Below are positions 1 to 12,152 of a stretch of DNA of 64,000 nt, one piece after another. The position numbers were made by a program, and so were the translations under genes. Origin of the DNA: Providencia huaxiensis (GTDB taxonomy: Bacteria > Pseudomonadota > Gammaproteobacteria > Enterobacterales > Enterobacteriaceae); the NCBI RefSeq assembly GCF_002843235.3, contig NZ_CP031123.2, positions 3,782,001-3,846,000 on the forward strand. The letters are read 5' to 3'. Within the stretch, counting starts at the first letter, position 1. The number at the start of each line of letters is the position of its first letter. The notes beneath the pieces were generated by a model. That model was given only the letters and a program-made list of their open reading frames with translations. It did no database searches and was not told where the DNA came from.

Positions 1-165
1 GTAATGAAAAAACTCAATGTTGATTATACTTTTGATAAGCTATCTCTGATGAATTTGTCTGGTGAGAGTACACAAATTCCTTCTAATATTAAAATCATCC
101 CTAAAAATCCTAAATTTACTCGTAAAATTAAGGTAGGGAAACAAAGTATCAATGAAACTCGATAG
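1..165 (+). CDS. C-terminal fragment of a probable AbiEi-type antitoxin (cut by window start)
   Basis: An open frame runs from base 1 to a TAG at 163-165, giving 54 residues ending ...SINETR. It overlaps the start of the AbiEii-like gene by 14 bp, which is the usual arrangement of type IV toxin-antitoxin pairs, where the AbiEi antitoxin/repressor precedes the AbiEii nucleotidyltransferase. The visible tail is basic (KIIPKNPKFTRKIKVGK) and has no motif I can name. The AbiEi assignment rests on the overlap and the neighbour, so it is inferred. Most of the gene lies outside the window. Confidence 0.55.
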   Translation, partial: VMKKLNVDYTFDKLSLMNLSGESTQIPSNIKIIPKNPKFTRKIKVGKQSINETR

Positions 166-1117
166 CTCTTTATTTATTGATGTTGCCGATGCCATAGGGC
201 TCGGCAACCCAGCGATAGTTGAAAAAGATTATTATGTTGTTCAATTACTTAAACTCCTATCTAACTTTCAGTTTACATATCACCAAGCTATCTTTTCAGG
301 AGGAACAGCTCTCGCCAAATCGGATATCAAAACTTATCGAATGTCTGAAGACATTGATATAAAACTAATTCCAAACCAAAGATATTCTGAATTAGCATCT
401 CGAAATGCAAGAAAAACAGCCCGAAGAGAAATAAAAAACATTATTGAAGAAATAATTAACCAAAATTCTATTTTTTCTTTAGATAATGCGCCTTCTGTTA
501 AAGATGAATACCGCTATTTTTCCTTTGATATCCGTTATCCTCAAGATCACAGGCAAGCACCATGTTTACGTCCTTTTATAAAATTAGAATTTATAGAGAC
601 AGACCTTCTTAGTGAACCCATATCTAGGAATATTCAATCTATTTATTCAAATGTTACAGAATCTGATATCGAAATTTATAACATGATTTGCTCGGCAATT
701 ATTGACACTCAAGCTGAAAAGTTACTATCGATGCTACGAAGAACAGCGAGTGTCGCAAGAAATGGCCAACGTGAAGATGATGAGACACTTATTCGACATG
801 TTTATGATACTTTTCATATACAGCTATCCCAACCATCTAATATTGAATTCTTAAGTCAATTACTGAAAAAAGCACTTGATGGAGATATTACAAGATATGG
901 AAATCAACATACACAACTGGTTGACTCGCCTATTACAGAACTTCGCTATGGGCTAAAATTATTAGTAGAAACCCCAAAATTCATAGAGCGTTATAATAAC
1001 TATGTAAGTCCTATGGTTTATGCAGAAGTTCCTACTCAATGGGATGAAGCAATTATTGCTTTTACTAGCTTAGCTCATCAAGTATTGGATTATATAGAAC
1101 AAGAACTTAATAAATAA
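152..1117 (+). CDS. AbiEii/AbiGii-family nucleotidyltransferase toxin
   Basis: The 321-residue protein carries the AbiEii nucleotidyltransferase core: a GGTAL-AK block near residues 50-57 followed by S-E-D-I-D-I around 65-70, the GG/S-DxD signature of the DNA polymerase beta fold. A later helix AEKLLSMLRR fits the conserved third motif. The family transfers nucleotides to tRNA or other targets and causes growth arrest or phage abortive infection when its antitoxin fails. The gene overlaps the upstream partial antitoxin by 14 bp. Both are AT-rich compared with the housekeeping genes that follow, which fits an acquired defence locus. The family is clear; the target of this member is unknown. 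Confidence 0.8.
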   Translation: MKLDSSLFIDVADAIGLGNPAIVEKDYYVVQLLKLLSNFQFTYHQAIFSGGTALAKSDIKTYRMSEDIDIKLIPNQRYSELASRNARKTARREIKNIIEEIINQNSIFSLDNAPSVKDEYRYFSFDIRYPQDHRQAPCLRPFIKLEFIETDLLSEPISRNIQSIYSNVTESDIEIYNMICSAIIDTQAEKLLSMLRRTASVARNGQREDDETLIRHVYDTFHIQLSQPSNIEFLSQLLKKALDGDITRYGNQHTQLVDSPITELRYGLKLLVETPKFIERYNNYVSPMVYAEVPTQWDEAIIAFTSLAHQVLDYIEQELNK

Positions 1118-1124
1118 ACTAAAA

Positions 1125-1155
1125 GTTAGCCAATTTTTATTACCCATTGGCTAAC
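1125..1155 (-). terminator. Rho-independent terminator of mnmE (convergent with abiEii)
   Basis: The 10-bp arms GTTAGCCAAT and ATTGGCTAAC enclose an 11-nt loop. On the minus strand the stem is followed by TTTTAGTTTATTT, a usable U-tract for mnmE. On the plus strand the T-run is poor, so help to abiEii is less certain. Confidence 0.7.
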
Positions 1156-1188
1156 CACTGTACCTTTTATCTTACTAGCTAATAGTCA

Positions 1189-2553
1189 TCACTTCCCGAT
1201 ACAAAAACTTGAGAAGATACGGCCTAATAAATCATCAGAGGTAAATTCACCGGTAATTTCACTAAGTTCCTGCTGAGCTAAACGCAATTCTTCTGCTAAT
1301 AACTCACCGGAGCGAGCATTCACTAACTGGTCATAACCCTGTTCTAGGTGAACGGCGGCTGCATTTAGTGCTTGTAAATGGCGGCTACGTGCTAAGAAAC
1401 CACCTTCTGTATTGCTGTTAAAGCCAATGGCTTCTTTTAGGTGATCGCGCAGCAAATCGATGCCTTTTTCTTCGCGTGCAGACAAACGAATTAACGGATA
1501 ACGCGTATTATCAATAAACTCAACGGGTTCACCCGTCATATCCGCTTTGTTACGAATTACGGTGACCGGAAGTTCATCGGGTAAACGCGCCATAAATTCA
1601 GGCCAAATCTCTTGTGGTTCAGTTGCATCGGTTGTGGTGCTATCTACCATAAACAGCACGTGGTCCGCTTGTTCAATCTCTTTCCACGCACGTTCAATAC
1701 CAATTCGCTCAACTTCATCACTGGCTTCACGCAGGCCTGCGGTATCAATGATATGCAAAGGCATACCATCAATGTGAATATGTTCACGCAACACATCACG
1801 CGTCGTACCCGCAATATCCGTGACAATCGCAGCTTCGCGACCCGCCAATGCATTTAACAAGCTCGATTTACCTGCATTTGGGCGCCCGGCAATCACCACT
1901 TTCATTCCTTCACGTAATAAACTGCCTTGGCGAGCTTGGGAACGAACTTGTTCTAAATCTGCCACGACTTCATTGAGTTTTGCTTCAATTTTACCGTCAG
2001 ACAGGAAGTCAATTTCTTCATCAGGGAAATCAATCGCTGCTTCTACATAGATTCGCAAGTGAGTGAGTGCTTCCACCAATTGGTGAATATGGGAAGAAAA
2101 TGCGCCCTGTAGGGAGTTCATTGCAGAACGAGCCGCTTGCTCTGAACTTGCATCAATCAAGTCAGCAATCGCCTCTGCTTGGGCTAAATCCAGCTTATCG
2201 TTTAAAAACGCACGCTCAGAGAACTCTCCCGGATTCGCAATGCGAATACCAGTAATCGTTAATATTCTTCTTAGCAATAAATCAAGAATAACTGGGCCGC
2301 CATGTCCTTGTAATTCAAGCACATCCTCACCCGTAAATGAATTTGGTCCAGGGAAGTAAAGTGCAATACCTTGGTCAAGAACAGCACCGTCCACATCACG
2401 AAATGGCAAGTAGTCCGCATAGCGCGGTTTAGGGAGTTTTCCCAGCACGATTTCAGCAACTTGTGCCGCTTTCGGGCCAGATACACGTAAAATACCGACA
2501 CCACCACGACCGGGAGGTGTTGCCTGTGCGACGATAGTATCGTTGATTTGCAT
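1189..2553 (-). CDS. mnmE: tRNA uridine-5-carboxymethylaminomethyl(34) synthesis GTPase MnmE
   Basis: The 454-residue protein equals the E. coli length. It pairs with MnmG to install the carboxymethylaminomethyl group on wobble U34 of several tRNAs, using a methylene-tetrahydrofolate-derived carbon. The N-terminal folate-binding domain (about 1-120) is followed by a helical domain split by the G domain. G motifs visible are GRPNAGKSS (P-loop, about 222-230), DIAGTTRD (G2), DTAG (G3) and NKAD (G4). The protein ends in the invariant FCIGK whose cysteine is catalytic. It lies last in the rpmH-rnpA-yidD-yidC direction but is separated from yidC by a terminator, so it probably has its own promoter. 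Confidence 0.97.
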   Translation of the reverse strand: MQINDTIVAQATPPGRGGVGILRVSGPKAAQVAEIVLGKLPKPRYADYLPFRDVDGAVLDQGIALYFPGPNSFTGEDVLELQGHGGPVILDLLLRRILTITGIRIANPGEFSERAFLNDKLDLAQAEAIADLIDASSEQAARSAMNSLQGAFSSHIHQLVEALTHLRIYVEAAIDFPDEEIDFLSDGKIEAKLNEVVADLEQVRSQARQGSLLREGMKVVIAGRPNAGKSSLLNALAGREAAIVTDIAGTTRDVLREHIHIDGMPLHIIDTAGLREASDEVERIGIERAWKEIEQADHVLFMVDSTTTDATEPQEIWPEFMARLPDELPVTVIRNKADMTGEPVEFIDNTRYPLIRLSAREEKGIDLLRDHLKEAIGFNSNTEGGFLARSRHLQALNAAAVHLEQGYDQLVNARSGELLAEELRLAQQELSEITGEFTSDDLLGRIFSSFCIGK

Positions 2554-2574
2554 GATGTTTCTCTGTCATTCCTA

Positions 2575-2613
2575 TAAAAAAATTAAGGCGGTCATTAAAT
2601 GGCCGCCTTAATA
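2575..2613 (-). terminator. Rho-independent terminator between yidC and mnmE
   Basis: A nearly perfect stem, ATTAAGGCGG paired with CCGCCTTAAT around a short loop, is followed on the minus strand by seven T residues. It should end the rpmH-rnpA-yidD-yidC transcript before mnmE. Confidence 0.8.
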
Positions 2614-2654
2614 TTATATCGATAGCTGAGCAGAAGGCTCACCTAAAATTCAAT

Positions 2655-4304
2655 TTATTTCTTTTCTTTCTTATCGCGACTGTGTAGACCACGTTTTTCC
2701 AGACCACGGTAAATCACCTGCTGCTGGATAATGGTTACTAAGTTACTCACGATATAATACAGAACCAGACCTGATGGGAACCACAGGAAGAAGATAGTGA
2801 ACACGACTGGCATGTAAGTCATAATCTTCTGCTGCATTGGGTCAGTGACTGCAGTTGGTGACATTTTCTGAATAACGAACATGGTCACACCCATCAATAC
2901 CGGTAGGATATAGTACGGGTCTTGTGCAGACAAGTCTTGGATCCAACCGAAGAATGGTGCGTGACGCAGTTCAACAGAACCCATCAACATATAGTAAAGT
3001 GCAAGGAAGATAGGCATTTGGATAAGCAGCGGTAAACAACCACCCAGTGGGTTTACTTTCTCTGCTTTATACATCGCCATCATTTCTTGGCTCATGCGTT
3101 GTTTGTCATCACCAATACGCTCACGCATTGCAGCCAGTTTAGGTTGCAGTAAACGCATTTTCGCCATCGAGGTGTACTGTGCTTTAGTCAGCGGGTACAT
3201 AATACCACGAACGATAAAGGTGATAACGATGATGGCAATACCCCAGTTACCCACGAAACCGTGAATGAATTTCAACAGTTTGAACAGTGGCTGAGAGATA
3301 AACCATAACCAACCATAATCAACGGTTAAGTCTAAATGTGGTGCAACTGCGGCCATTTCAGACTGAATTTCAGGACCAACCCATAATGTTGATGAATAAG
3401 TACCTGCACCGTTAGCTGCGATAGTCATTGGTTCACTCTTATAACCAATGATGGCAGATTTTTTATCAAGGTCGATGGTATAGAAAGTGCTCTTTTCCGC
3501 ACTTGCCGGGATCCACGCCGTTGCAAAATATTGTTGCAACATTGCCACCCAGCCACCTTTGGTGGTTAAGTCGAGGTTTTTATCTTCGATGTCGCCAAAG
3601 CTATATTTTTTATAGTTGTTTTCATCAGAAGAATACGCCGCACCACGGTAGGTATGCAGAGCAAAATTGCTGCTGCCTGTATCACGCTCTTTCGGTAACT
3701 CGATAGTTTGTTTTAACTGACCGAAGAAAGCGAGACTCAGTGGTTGAGCGGTTGGGTTTTGAATACTGTATTCAACTTCAACAGTATATTGGCCACGCTT
3801 AACAATATACGTTTTCTGATACACAACACCGTTGTTATCAGTAAATGTCATTGGTACGCGCAAGACATCTTGGCCTTTCTCTAATGTGAAAGTTGTAGAA
3901 TCTGCGCTATACAGCGGACGTTCGCCATTATTATTTGCTGGGTTGTCTGGACCATGAAGACCAATTAAACCACTCTGTGCCTGGTAGACAAAGCCTGGAT
4001 TAGTTTCCAGTAAACGGAAAGGGCTTTCCGAATGAAGGGTCGCAGGATAGGCTAACAGGTCAGCCTCATCGATATCACCACCACGAGTATTGATGCGTAT
4101 ATCCAGTACATCAGTCTTGACTGTGATGAGCTTACCTTGCCCACTGCCAGTTACGGCTTGAGCATCACTGCTTGGCATATCCGCTTGTTGCGAAGTTTGA
4201 ACAGTTTTAACGTCCTGAGCAACTTTATCGCTCTCCCAGGCCTGCCAAACTAAGAACGACACGAACAACAAAGCGATGAGTAGAAGATTGCGTTGCGAAT
4301 CCAT
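2655..4304 (-). CDS. yidC: Membrane protein insertase YidC
   Basis: The 549-residue inner-membrane insertase helps Sec-dependent proteins fold into the membrane and inserts small proteins such as subunits a and c of ATP synthase (also encoded in this window) on its own. An N-terminal anchor ([18 protein letters not shown]) is followed by a large periplasmic beta domain (about 60-340) and a C-terminal five-helix insertase core with the expected [16 protein letters not shown] segment. The tail is basic (RDKKEKK), as needed for ribosome contact. It starts 2 bp after yidD, so the two are translated from one message. Confidence 0.97.
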   Translation of the reverse strand: MDSQRNLLLIALLFVSFLVWQAWESDKVAQDVKTVQTSQQADMPSSDAQAVTGSGQGKLITVKTDVLDIRINTRGGDIDEADLLAYPATLHSESPFRLLETNPGFVYQAQSGLIGLHGPDNPANNNGERPLYSADSTTFTLEKGQDVLRVPMTFTDNNGVVYQKTYIVKRGQYTVEVEYSIQNPTAQPLSLAFFGQLKQTIELPKERDTGSSNFALHTYRGAAYSSDENNYKKYSFGDIEDKNLDLTTKGGWVAMLQQYFATAWIPASAEKSTFYTIDLDKKSAIIGYKSEPMTIAANGAGTYSSTLWVGPEIQSEMAAVAPHLDLTVDYGWLWFISQPLFKLLKFIHGFVGNWGIAIIVITFIVRGIMYPLTKAQYTSMAKMRLLQPKLAAMRERIGDDKQRMSQEMMAMYKAEKVNPLGGCLPLLIQMPIFLALYYMLMGSVELRHAPFFGWIQDLSAQDPYYILPVLMGVTMFVIQKMSPTAVTDPMQQKIMTYMPVVFTIFFLWFPSGLVLYYIVSNLVTIIQQQVIYRGLEKRGLHSRDKKEKK

Positions 4305-4306
4305 CG

Positions 4307-4567
4307 TTATAATTCTCTATTATCATCAGTTTTTCTAGGTGGGACAGGATCATCTCCACCAGCGTGTAAAGGGTGGCATTTTAATACGCGTTTCGCCGTT
4401 AACCAACTCCCTTTTAGCATACCAAACCTGCGCAATGCCTCAATTCCGTAATTTGAACAAGTAGGATTGAAGCGACAACGAGGCCCTAACAACGGGCTAA
4501 TAGCCAGTTGGTAGCCTCTGATCAGCATGATCAGGATTTTTGAGCCAAGCGACGATGACGACGCCAT
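4307..4567 (-). CDS. yidD: Membrane protein insertion efficiency factor YidD
   Basis: The 86-residue protein has the family core [23 protein letters not shown] with the three conserved cysteines, followed by GIEALRRFG and the [13 protein letters not shown] block. YidD is a small amphipathic membrane-associated protein that increases YidC-dependent insertion. Its start lies 37 bp inside the end of rnpA, the same overlap as in E. coli, which points to translational coupling. Confidence 0.95.
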   Translation of the reverse strand: MASSSSLGSKILIMLIRGYQLAISPLLGPRCRFNPTCSNYGIEALRRFGMLKGSWLTAKRVLKCHPLHAGGDDPVPPRKTDDNREL

Positions 4568-4890
4568 AACTTATCCAATGCTTCCGTGATCTGTTGATTG
4601 TCAAGATTGGCGACCCCTCTCCTTACCAATAACACAAAATCCATTGGAGGCAAGTCGTGTTGATGTAAACGAAAGTATTCACGCGCTAATCGTTTAATAC
4701 GATTTCGCTCATGAGCTCGTTTAACATTTTTTTTAGCGATGGTAAGACCGATGCGGGGATGCCCCAGCTCGTTTAGGCGACCAAGGATTGTTATCTCTGG
4801 GGAACTCGCCCTCTGCGGCTGCTTAAAGACATTATCGAAATGCCTGGGAGTTAACAAACGTAACTCCCGGGTAAAAGCGAGCGTAACCAC
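4531..4890 (-). CDS. rnpA: Ribonuclease P protein component
   Basis: The 119-residue basic protein binds the RNase P RNA and helps it cleave 5' leaders from pre-tRNAs. It contains the hallmark motif [19 protein letters not shown] (about 52-72). The start codon is GTG at 4890, as in E. coli rnpA; the reading from this start ([15 protein letters not shown]) matches the family N-terminus. It follows rpmH closely and overlaps yidD. Confidence 0.96.
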   Translation of the reverse strand: MVTLAFTRELRLLTPRHFDNVFKQPQRASSPEITILGRLNELGHPRIGLTIAKKNVKRAHERNRIKRLAREYFRLHQHDLPPMDFVLLVRRGVANLDNQQITEALDKLWRRHRRLAQKS

Positions 4891-4911
4891 TTGAATAGAG
4901 GGCTAGCTTTA

Positions 4912-5067
<156 letters not shown>

Positions 5068-5509
5068 CTAACTTTAAAATTTATTACTGATTCAGTAAAC
5101 GCGTTGGCAACCAGTGAAAACTGATTTACACCTGTGCCTCTATCGCAACAATATAGAAAGAGGCAGGATTGTAATAAAACATAGGGGGTCACGTCAATGA
5201 AATGACGCAATCAAACCACTTTTATTTATAGCCTGGCTGACCGGTTTGCCGACATATGTTGTGACAGCCGACGAATGATTACATTCGTATACTGACTGAA
5301 AACCTGCTTTTTGCCCCGCCCCGCCTAACATTAACGTTAAAATAGAGCGATATGACCCAACAAGTTTACCTCAGTTTCGTGTAAAAATCACATCTGTACT
5401 GTACACAGGGAGGAAGATTATACGGACTCCGCCCCAAAGCGCAAGGATCTTCAAGAGATCTAAAAATATTTTTTGATCATACAGAATATTTCCAGTAAAT
5501 CGTCTAAAG

Positions 5510-5626
5510 TTATCCCCAGCATGTGGAAAAATGGCAGTAAATTAAGGTAGCCCAGTCTATTTCTTCTTTATAAGAGGTTCCTTATCACATTTACCTGTGG
5601 ATAAAAAGCATAAAAACTGTGTAAAA
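5510..5626. promoter_or_regulatory. DnaA-box cluster in the dnaA-rpmH divergent control region
   Basis: Within the 761-bp gap between rpmH and dnaA (5056-5816) there are three 9-mers that fit TTWTNCACA on the minus strand: 5522-5530 (TTTTCCACA), 5596-5604 (TTATCCACA, a perfect R1-type box) and 5618-5626 (TTTTACACA). A one-mismatch plus-strand box, TTATCCCCA, lies at 5510-5518. Several GATC sites follow (near 5475, 5659, 5676 and 5684). This fits DnaA autoregulation and SeqA/Dam control of dnaA. A TATGAT hexamer at 5655-5660 could be a dnaA -10 element, but I see no convincing -35. The rest of the gap, 5056-5500, holds the rpmH upstream region and nothing else I can name. Confidence 0.75.
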
Positions 5627-5816
5627 GAATGGAGATCTCTGACTAATTTTGCGGTATGATCGCAGGTCTATTTCTGATCCATCGATCAGCGATATGCAGT
5701 AAGTAAGAGTTAACCTAAAACATTTTTGGGTCATTGCGATTAAACGTAAGCCCGAGAAAATTCTTTGTTTACATCCGTACTTCTTGTTCCATTGACCTTG
5801 TTTAGGGGAGTCCAAC

Positions 5817-7208
5817 GTGTCACTTTCGCTTTGGCAGCAATGTCTTGCCCGATTGCAGGATGAACTACCTGCCACAGAATTCAGTATGTGGATACGCCCT
5901 CTTCAAGCTGAATTAAACGACAATACACTGGCACTTTATGCCCCAAATCGTTTCGTTCTCGACTGGGTTAGAGACAAGTACATCAATAATATCAATGAAT
6001 TATTGAATGACTTTTGTGGAACTGACGCGCCTGCACTACACTTTGAGGTAGGCAATAAACCGATTACAGTCGCACCGGCAGCAGCACAAGCACGTACAGC
6101 TCAACAAGTACCTGCATTTGCCGTTCCGTCAGCCCCAATGAAACCGAGTTGGGACAATTCAGCCAAAGTACAGCCTGATGTTGCTTATCGTTCTAATGTA
6201 AACCCTAAGCACACTTTTGATAACTTTGTTGAAGGTAAATCGAACCAATTGGCTCGCGCTGCAGCGAGGCAGGTGGCAGAAAACCCAGGTGGTGCCTACA
6301 ACCCATTATTTCTTTATGGTGGGACAGGTTTAGGTAAAACCCACTTATTACATGCTGTCGGCAATAGTATTATGCAGCATAAAGCCAACGCTCGCGTGGT
6401 TTATATGCACTCAGAACGTTTTGTTCAAGATATGGTCAAAGCTTTACAGAACAATGCCATTGAAGAATTTAAACGTTATTATCGTTCTGTTGATGCACTG
6501 CTTATTGACGATATCCAGTTTTTTGCTAACAAAGAGCGCTCACAAGAAGAGTTTTTCCATACTTTTAATGCGCTACTTGAAGGTAATCAACAAATTATTT
6601 TGACCTCCGACCGTTATCCAAAAGAGATTAACGGTGTGGAAGATCGCTTAAAATCGCGTTTTGGCTGGGGCCTAACCGTCGCAATCGAACCACCAGAGCT
6701 AGAAACTCGAGTCGCGATTTTAATGAAAAAAGCAGATGAAAATGAGATTCAACTTCCGGGTGAAGTGGCCTTTTTCATCGCCAAACGCCTTCGCTCGAAC
6801 GTTCGTGAGCTAGAAGGGGCGTTAAACCGCGTGATTGCCAACGCTAACTTTACTGGCCGGGCGATTACTATCGATTTTGTCAGAGAAGCACTGCGTGACT
6901 TATTAGCACTACAAGAAAAGCTGGTAACTATTGATAATATTCAAAAAACAGTTGCTGAATATTATAAAATTAAGGTAGCAGATTTACTGTCTAAGCGCCG
7001 TTCTCGTTCTGTCGCACGTCCGCGTCAAATGGCAATGGCACTAGCAAAAGAGCTGACTAACCATAGTTTACCTGAAATCGGGGATGCCTTTGGCGGCCGT
7101 GACCATACCACGGTGTTACATGCTTGTCGTAAAATTGAACAATTACGGGAAGAAAGCCATGACATCAAAGAAGATTTTTCTAATTTAATCAGAACATTAT
7201 CATCTTAA
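5817..7208 (+). CDS. dnaA: Chromosomal replication initiator protein DnaA
   Basis: The 463-residue AAA+ initiator binds DnaA boxes and opens oriC. Domain I (about 1-80, [14 protein letters not shown]) recruits DnaB/DiaA, domain II (about 85-130) is an alanine/proline-rich linker, and domain III has Walker A GGTGLGKT at residues 168-175, Walker [10 protein letters not shown] and the arginine-finger region. Domain IV ends with the DNA-binding signature [15 protein letters not shown]. The start is GTG at 5817, the codon E. coli uses, giving the conserved N-terminus (fM)SLSLWQQ. dnaN follows after 5 bp. Expression is likely autoregulated through the upstream boxes. Confidence 0.98.
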   Translation: MSLSLWQQCLARLQDELPATEFSMWIRPLQAELNDNTLALYAPNRFVLDWVRDKYINNINELLNDFCGTDAPALHFEVGNKPITVAPAAAQARTAQQVPAFAVPSAPMKPSWDNSAKVQPDVAYRSNVNPKHTFDNFVEGKSNQLARAAARQVAENPGGAYNPLFLYGGTGLGKTHLLHAVGNSIMQHKANARVVYMHSERFVQDMVKALQNNAIEEFKRYYRSVDALLIDDIQFFANKERSQEEFFHTFNALLEGNQQIILTSDRYPKEINGVEDRLKSRFGWGLTVAIEPPELETRVAILMKKADENEIQLPGEVAFFIAKRLRSNVRELEGALNRVIANANFTGRAITIDFVREALRDLLALQEKLVTIDNIQKTVAEYYKIKVADLLSKRRSRSVARPRQMAMALAKELTNHSLPEIGDAFGGRDHTTVLHACRKIEQLREESHDIKEDFSNLIRTLSS

Positions 7209-7213
7209 TTGCT

Positions 7214-8314
7214 ATGAAATTTACAATAGAACGTGAGCAGTTATTAAAACCGTTACAACAGGTTAGTGGTCCTTTAGGTGGGCGTCCAACTCTGCCTATT
7301 TTAGGTAACCTTTTATTACAGGTAAAAGAAGGCACCCTCCAACTCACTGGAACCGACCTTGAAATGGAGATGATGGCCAATGTTGCCCTAACAGGGGAGC
7401 ATGAAATTGGCGCAACCACCGTGCCCGCACGCAAGTTTTTTGATATCTGGCGTGGGTTACCTGAAGGTTCTGAAATTCATGTAGAGCTGAATGATGACAG
7501 ACTGCTCGTCCGCTCTGGGCGTAGCCGCTTCTCATTATCCACTTTACCCGCTGCTGATTTTCCAAACCTAGATGATTGGCAAAGCGAAGTGGAATTTTCT
7601 CTTCCGCAATCAATACTGAAACGTTTAATTGAAGCTACTCAGTTTTCAATGGCGCACCAAGATGTCCGTTATTACCTCAACGGCATGCTATTTGAAACCG
7701 AAGACCAAATGCTCAGAACCGTTTCAACCGATGGACACAGGCTAGCAGTCTGTTCGATGGATATTGGTCAATCGCTACCCTCTCACTCAGTGATAGTGCC
7801 TCGTAAAGGGGTTATTGAGCTAATGCGTTTGTTAGATGGCGGTGATACCCCTCTACAACTGCAAATTGGTAGTAATAATATTCGCGCTCACGTTGGGGAT
7901 TTTATCTTTACCTCTAAATTGGTTGATGGCCGTTTCCCTGATTACCGTCGCGTATTACCCAAAAACCCAGACAAAACCTTAGAAGCTCGCTGTGATTTAC
8001 TCAAACAAGCTTTTTCTCGCGCGGCTATTTTATCGAATGAGAAATTCCGCGGTGTGCGCTTGTATTTCAGTGAAAACCAATTGCGCATTACGGCTAATAA
8101 CCCAGAACAAGAAGAAGCCGAAGAAATTGTTGATGTAAGCTACCAAGGTACTGAGATGGAAATTGGCTTTAACGTCAGCTACATCTTAGATGTCTTAAAT
8201 GCGCTAAAAAGTGAAAACGTGCAACTTCTGTTAACCGACGCTGTTTCCAGTGTGCAGATTGAAGACGCTGATAGTAAAGCAGCGGTGTATGTTGTCATGC
8301 CAATGCGTTTGTAA
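7214..8314 (+). CDS. dnaN: DNA polymerase III beta subunit (sliding clamp)
   Basis: The 366-residue protein has the same length as the E. coli clamp and a three-fold repeated clamp domain. The N-terminus MKFTIEREQLLKPLQQVSGPLGGRPTLPIL and the C-terminal VYVVMPMRL are diagnostic. The ring-shaped dimer encircles DNA and tethers Pol III and many repair proteins through its hydrophobic cleft. It lies 5 bp after dnaA and 9 bp before recF, so the genes are co-transcribed, although internal promoters in dnaA are known in relatives. Confidence 0.98.
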   Translation: MKFTIEREQLLKPLQQVSGPLGGRPTLPILGNLLLQVKEGTLQLTGTDLEMEMMANVALTGEHEIGATTVPARKFFDIWRGLPEGSEIHVELNDDRLLVRSGRSRFSLSTLPAADFPNLDDWQSEVEFSLPQSILKRLIEATQFSMAHQDVRYYLNGMLFETEDQMLRTVSTDGHRLAVCSMDIGQSLPSHSVIVPRKGVIELMRLLDGGDTPLQLQIGSNNIRAHVGDFIFTSKLVDGRFPDYRRVLPKNPDKTLEARCDLLKQAFSRAAILSNEKFRGVRLYFSENQLRITANNPEQEEAEEIVDVSYQGTEMEIGFNVSYILDVLNALKSENVQLLLTDAVSSVQIEDADSKAAVYVVMPMRL

Positions 8315-8323
8315 TCGGTATTT

Positions 8324-9418
8324 ATGATCCTTTCGCGTTTATTGATCCGTGATTTTCGAAATATTGAAAACGCGGATCTCTCCCTTGCTAATGGGTTCAA
8401 TTTTTTAATTGGCCCCAATGGGAGCGGTAAAACCAGTATACTGGAAGCCATATATACACTCGGTCATGGCCGTGCCTTTCGCAGCATTCAAGCGAACCGA
8501 GTTATTCGCCATGAGCAAGAACAATTTATTCTTCATGGTAAACTGAGCCATTTAGATGAACAGCGAAACGACCTTTCATTAGGTTTAAGCAAAAACCGCG
8601 ATGGTGATAGTAAAGTCCGAATAGACGGCACTGATGGCCATAAAATTGCAGAACTAGCAAAATTATTGCCAATGCAACTGATTACCCCAGAAGGGTTTAC
8701 CTTGCTAAATGGCGGCCCTAAATATCGACGTGCTTTTATTGATTGGGGTTGTTTTCACAATGACCCGCTGTTTTTTTCAGTGTGGTCAGATTTAAAACGG
8801 TTATTAAAGCAACGCAATGCCGCTTTACGGCAAGTCACTCGTTATGAGCAAATTCGTCATTGGGACACACAACTGGCACCGCTTTCCGAGCAAATAAGCC
8901 AATGGCGCCATGACTATATTGCAGGTATTGCTGAAAATATTGAGCAAACTTGCCAACAATTTTTACCCGAATTTTCACTCTCGGTATCCTTCCAACGTGG
9001 TTGGGATAAAGAAATTGATTATTCAGAACAATTAGAGCGCCAATTTGAGCGTGATAGAGCACTAACCTATACCGCTTCAGGGCCACATAAAGCGGATTTG
9101 CGTATTCGAGCAAATGGAACCCCTGTTGAAGATATGCTTTCACGGGGTCAATTGAAGCTGCTTATGTGTGCATTACGGTTAGCGCAGGGTGAGTTTTTCA
9201 CCCGTCAGAGCGGGCAACAATGCCTGTATCTACTGGATGATTTTGCTTCTGAACTTGATGCCGGCCGTCGCCAATTACTGGCAACCCGTCTCAAAGCTAC
9301 ACAAGCACAAGTGTTTGTCAGTGCCATTACACCTGAGCAAGTTAATGATATGATAGATGCAAATAGCAAGATGTTTAGTGTAGAACATGGCAAAATAGAA
9401 GTTCAACCTCAGGAATAG
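8324..9418 (+). CDS. recF: DNA replication/repair protein RecF
   Basis: The 364-residue SMC-like ATPase acts with RecO and RecR to load RecA at gaps. Walker [10 protein letters not shown] lies at about residues 30-38. The ABC signature region ([18 protein letters not shown]) and Walker B ([12 protein letters not shown]) are present in the C-terminal half. It is a few residues longer than E. coli RecF (357), mainly at the C-terminus. It is the third gene of dnaA-dnaN-recF-gyrB. Confidence 0.97.
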   Translation: MILSRLLIRDFRNIENADLSLANGFNFLIGPNGSGKTSILEAIYTLGHGRAFRSIQANRVIRHEQEQFILHGKLSHLDEQRNDLSLGLSKNRDGDSKVRIDGTDGHKIAELAKLLPMQLITPEGFTLLNGGPKYRRAFIDWGCFHNDPLFFSVWSDLKRLLKQRNAALRQVTRYEQIRHWDTQLAPLSEQISQWRHDYIAGIAENIEQTCQQFLPEFSLSVSFQRGWDKEIDYSEQLERQFERDRALTYTASGPHKADLRIRANGTPVEDMLSRGQLKLLMCALRLAQGEFFTRQSGQQCLYLLDDFASELDAGRRQLLATRLKATQAQVFVSAITPEQVNDMIDANSKMFSVEHGKIEVQPQE

Positions 9419-11851
<2,433 letters not shown>

Positions 11852-11876
11852 TTATTCAGCTAACTGAATAATATTT

Positions 11877-11911
11877 AATAACCCCATACGAAAGTTTGGG
11901 GTTATTTTTTT
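11877..11911 (+). terminator. Rho-independent terminator of gyrB
   Basis: The 10-bp arms AATAACCCCA and TGGGGTTATT enclose a 10-nt loop and are followed by a run of seven T residues, 25 bp after the gyrB stop. The remaining gap to 12152 is very AT-rich and shows no further feature that I can support. Confidence 0.9.
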
Positions 11912-12152
11912 ATAATTATTTTTTTATAGTTATTATTTTACTTTCACCATTTAATCAAACCAGTAGTAAAAAAATAAAAAAATAAAACCCGTCAATAGAA
12001 AACCACATTATAAAAAATAAAACAATTTAAAATAAAGCTTATCACTTTAATTAATAACGATTTTTTATTTTTAAAACTGTCATAAAAAATAAATATATTA
12101 TAAATAAACTCCGCCAAATGAAATTTTCACCAATAGCATCGGCGGGATTACA

